Assembly (NCBI GenBank): GCA_019634625.1
Contig: JAHCBA010000006.1
Span: 62,001-126,000, forward strand
Length of the DNA: 64,000 nucleotides
Source of the DNA: Verrucomicrobiia bacterium
GTDB taxonomy: Bacteria; Verrucomicrobiota; Verrucomicrobiia; Limisphaerales; CAIMTB01
Direction of reading: 5' to 3'
Shown here: positions 62,401-64,000 of the stretch, one piece after another
Position numbering within the stretch: position 1 is the stretch's first letter
How the letters are laid out: every line of letters begins with the position of its first letter
Position numbers and translations under genes: made by a program
The notes under the pieces: generated by a model
Seen by the model: the letters and a program-made list of their open reading frames with translations, nothing else
Database searches by the model: none
Told to the model about the DNA's origin: nothing

Positions 62401-64000
62401 GATCGACATCTCCAATCCTTTGAGCCCGCTGCACCTCGCTCAGGTGCCTTTCGAACGTTCGGTGCAGTTGGTGGCGGTTTCAGGTCCCACCGCTCTGGTG
62501 GGCCTCCCGACCCAGGTGGCCGTGGTTGACCTGAGCGCACCGGCGAGTCCACGAGTCACCCATCGGTTCGACACGTTCTTCACGGTAACAGCAGTCGGCG
62601 TCCGTGGGGTGTACGGGTACGCAGGCCTGCAGAACGGATGGGTGCGGAAATACGACCTTCGCACGGGCGCCATGCTTTGGGAGTGGACCGGGGACGGTCG
62701 GCCCGTTGATCAAGTCACCGCCACGCGCGGCATGATCTTCGTGCTCACGCGCAACGCATTGCACATTCTCAGCGACGCACCCGGCCCGCCCACGCCGATC
62801 GGGACCGTGGCCGTCCCGGGCGACATTCCTGTTCTTGTGCCCGGGCGCCCTCTCTTCGTGGGCGATGACCATGCGGTGGTGGGCCACAACCGGGGTTACG
62901 CGATCATCGACATTCGCGATCCGACGGCGCCTGTCGTCGTGGGCGCGGCGGACGAAACGCAGTTGTCCGTTTGGAACCTGGCCTCGACGGGTTCGGGGAT
63001 GATGCTGGCAGCGACCGCCCCGTGGGGTGTTGGCGCCACCGCGCTGCGATTGACGCTCTACGATGCCACGGACCCCGGGGTGGCGGGCCAGGTGCTGACC
63101 ACCTTCGACACGCCGGGAGACTCGAGGAAGCCCGTCCTCCACAACGGCCTTGCGCTGATCGCCGATTCGGGCGCCGGACTGCAGGTCTTCAACTACCTTC
63201 CGGCCGACCTCGCGGGAGTGCCGCCCAGCGTTTCACTGCACCCCATCTTCGACCCGGCCGGGCCCGAGGGCGACTCCGTCGAACCCATCTGGGTGTCGGT
63301 TCGGGCCACCGACGATGTCCAGGTCCGCGATGTGGAGTTGTACCTCGACGGCGAACGCATCCAGGTGGACGGCACGTATCCGTTCGAGTTCGGGTTCCTC
63401 GCGCCGTTGCGCTCGGCGACCCGGAGTGAGTTCACGCTCCGGGCCAGGGCGACCGACACGGGAGGCGCCTTCGCCTGGAGCGACCCGCTCATCGTGCCGG
63501 CGCTGGTGGATCGGGTTCCGCCCACGGTTCGCGCGGTGCATCCGGCAACCAACGCGGTGGTACGCAGCGGCACGTTGTCGCGCCTGTGGGCGACGGTCAG
63601 CGAACCGCTCGACCCGGCAACCGTGAATGCGTCCACGTTCCGGTTGTTCGAGGCCGGCCCCGACGGGAATCCAAACACCGCCGATGACCTCGCGATCGCC
63701 GGTGCGGTGGGGTTCGAGGCCGCGACGAGAACCGCATTCCTCCAGACGGCGCTTCCTTTGCCGCAGGGTTCGTACACCGCCGTGTTGTCCGCGGGCCTCG
63801 CCGATCGTTCGGGGAACACGCTTCCGCAGGAGGTGCGATGGTCATTCCAGGCCCGCGACACCAATACCTGGATCGCGGCCACGGGCGGGAACTGGAATGT
63901 CGCCGCCAACTGGTCGATGGGGGCCATTCGCGCCGGAGACGATCTTGTGATCGACGTGCCGGACGCCGAGATCACCACCCAGGTCACGACCGGCTTCTTC
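59465..64000 (+). CDS. giant exported multi-domain protein (3' end beyond window)
   Basis: Open from ATG 59465 to the window edge, 1512 codons without a stop. Signal peptide of about 35 residues (WCVLGLFFCLNGPIQGHGQA). Then a Trp/FFR module ending PQARFFRLRTM (about 45-115), an SbsA/Big-type Ig domain (about 120-230), a carboxypeptidase-regulatory-like domain (VTLDGREQSVRATTEEDGSF), a Gly-to-Arg/Pro/Asp linker (GPRNPRDPRDPDDPDD, about 505-530), a hydrophobic Cys-containing stretch (550-610), thrombospondin type 3-like calcium repeats (DSDGDGLPDDLED, DTDGDGIPDG, about 900-930), LVIVD-like repeats, another Ig-like part and a further Big domain (about 1345-1460). Probably a surface or matrix protein. 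Long open frames on the other strand here are shadows. Confidence 0.82.
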   Translation, partial: MHSIRRGVASGFPWCVLGLFFCLNGPIQGHGQAAAGAGPRLSIRALDAFDFRLSWPAEPAGFGVEEAASLLPPIAWTPVSATPAVEAGEMTVRLAFGPQARFFRLRTMTAPLTTIASTSPARGESGVAVTRETVVRFSAPLAASAQITTDQFHAEFGGRRILGRVEIGGDRRTATLFHLEPLPGSARIRVTLMGEGLTDGLGRPLDANGDGEPGGTAVFDFTTLSLSSVPNTAVTGRVLASETGLGPDGQPINRPLAGAIVTLDGREQSVRATTEEDGSFILSPVPAGEFFVHIDGRTAEGSAYPNGSFYPSVGKSWTAVAGRTNLAGGTGEVYLPRIIAGTLQPVSMTADTEIAFPAETLREHPELAGVTVTVPANALFADDGRRGGLAGIAPVPSDRLPGLLPVGLGFPLVITIQTDGALNFDRPAPVRFPNLPDPVTGEVLPPGAKTGLWSFNHDTGRWELQGSMTISADGRLAVSDPGVGVTAPGWHGTNPNTEGGGGGGGGPRNPRDPRDPDDPDDPDDDPVDPCDLERKKLLLSDGQCALSLLSAIPVFGCGVSFFAGGVSAAADCAVDYDSCGGSVLGNVATSLIGCVPVIGGATSASMTCLFGRENAYVRYRLCRDAPRSVLALHGLDPRPSVVVPPGAIPSGLLFEQARLWSDSADFFAALYGSSKWSVIPPEGAVAAHAILGAVRQASQISSPAGVRISPEERDAIVAMPRPPGIAMSDVLAVIDRKDRMNAGLLTPAELNLPAIRETAETLLQTALTLEARGWETTLDYFEHALKLADDQDAAFHGHRSAGGRAALASPSPTSARPYELRPSVFYKITNTQNGFAQRGRLGPNGEFNSLILVAEAIYLVQYADPHSLETAVTVFRAARAGNFTTIPRAIFSPEDSADSDGDGLPDDLEDVLGTNPANPDTDGDGIPDGVEVRNGTDPLDGLPMATGVLASVDTPGTAMDLGIGNQLAVVADQSQGIAVIDISNPLSPLHLAQVPFERSVQLVAVSGPTALVGLPTQVAVVDLSAPASPRVTHRFDTFFTVTAVGVRGVYGYAGLQNGWVRKYDLRTGAMLWEWTGDGRPVDQVTATRGMIFVLTRNALHILSDAPGPPTPIGTVAVPGDIPVLVPGRPLFVGDDHAVVGHNRGYAIIDIRDPTAPVVVGAADETQLSVWNLASTGSGMMLAATAPWGVGATALRLTLYDATDPGVAGQVLTTFDTPGDSRKPVLHNGLALIADSGAGLQVFNYLPADLAGVPPSVSLHPIFDPAGPEGDSVEPIWVSVRATDDVQVRDVELYLDGERIQVDGTYPFEFGFLAPLRSATRSEFTLRARATDTGGAFAWSDPLIVPALVDRVPPTVRAVHPATNAVVRSGTLSRLWATVSEPLDPATVNASTFRLFEAGPDGNPNTADDLAIAGAVGFEAATRTAFLQTALPLPQGSYTAVLSAGLADRSGNTLPQEVRWSFQARDTNTWIAATGGNWNVAANWSMGAIRAGDDLVIDVPDAEITTQVTTGFF

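Overview
The window is a high-G+C bacterial chromosome segment that looks like Verrucomicrobiota, most likely the Limisphaerales/Pedosphaera-like lineage. Pointers are a PSD1/planctomycete-cytochrome-type protein paired with a DUF1501 protein, many large exported proteins with a shared Trp/Phe-Phe-Arg module, a HME-type RND pump, a tricorn protease homologue, toxin-antitoxin pairs, and many short palindromic repeats at gene ends. The placement rests on gene content only; no rRNA or tRNA was seen.

Layout. 1-11.2 kb is sugar metabolism: a ROK sugar kinase, a two-domain class I mannose-6-phosphate isomerase, a large exported beta-propeller protein (minus strand), a GH38-type alpha-mannosidase and an overlapping MFS sugar porter. 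11.2-17.2 kb is an accessory stretch: a vapBC-like pair with a likely operator, a cyclase-family gene cut off at its 3' end by a palindromic repeat, a methyltransferase/membrane-protein pair, two remnants of one unknown family, a T5orf172/GIY-YIG-like protein and a membrane-anchored orphan, interspersed with repeats. 17.3-24 kb has a GH26-type hydrolase, then a minus-strand operon of tagaturonate epimerase (UxaE-type), aldo/keto reductase and zinc alcohol dehydrogenase, a lipoprotein and the GTPase Der. 24.3-30.6 kb is a minus-strand operon: nucleoside-hydrolase-like protein, PSD1 protein, an AbrB/PIN toxin-antitoxin pair, DUF1501 protein. 30.6-40.7 kb holds exported proteins (a truncated one, a discoidin/TPR protein, a metzincin-like protease, a 1.3-kaa propeller protein) and a GT4 glycosyltransferase. 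40.7-42.5 kb is a XhoI/PaeR7I-type restriction enzyme overlapping a TSPPYW DNA methyltransferase. 42.6-49 kb is a CusCBA/CzcCBA-like metal efflux operon. 49.1-57 kb carries a tricorn protease, a glycosyltransferase and a primase-helicase-nuclease fusion of the TOTE conflict-system type. 57-58.4 kb is a 1.4-kb repeat island, followed by a nucleotidyltransferase with a small partner and a giant exported protein that runs off the right edge.

How the parts work together. The left end is consistent with uptake and phosphorylation of mannose released from mannosides (mannosidase, porter, kinase, isomerase). The defence and conflict genes (restriction-modification, TOTE fusion, three small toxin-antitoxin-like pairs) cluster with the repeats. 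The clearest novelty candidates are a family of imperfect palindromes, three full copies of which are each exactly 157 bp, that has cut, capped or extended neighbouring genes; the TOTE-type fusion inside a repeat-rich neighbourhood; and the toxin-antitoxin pair spliced with translational overlap into a PSD1/DUF1501 operon.
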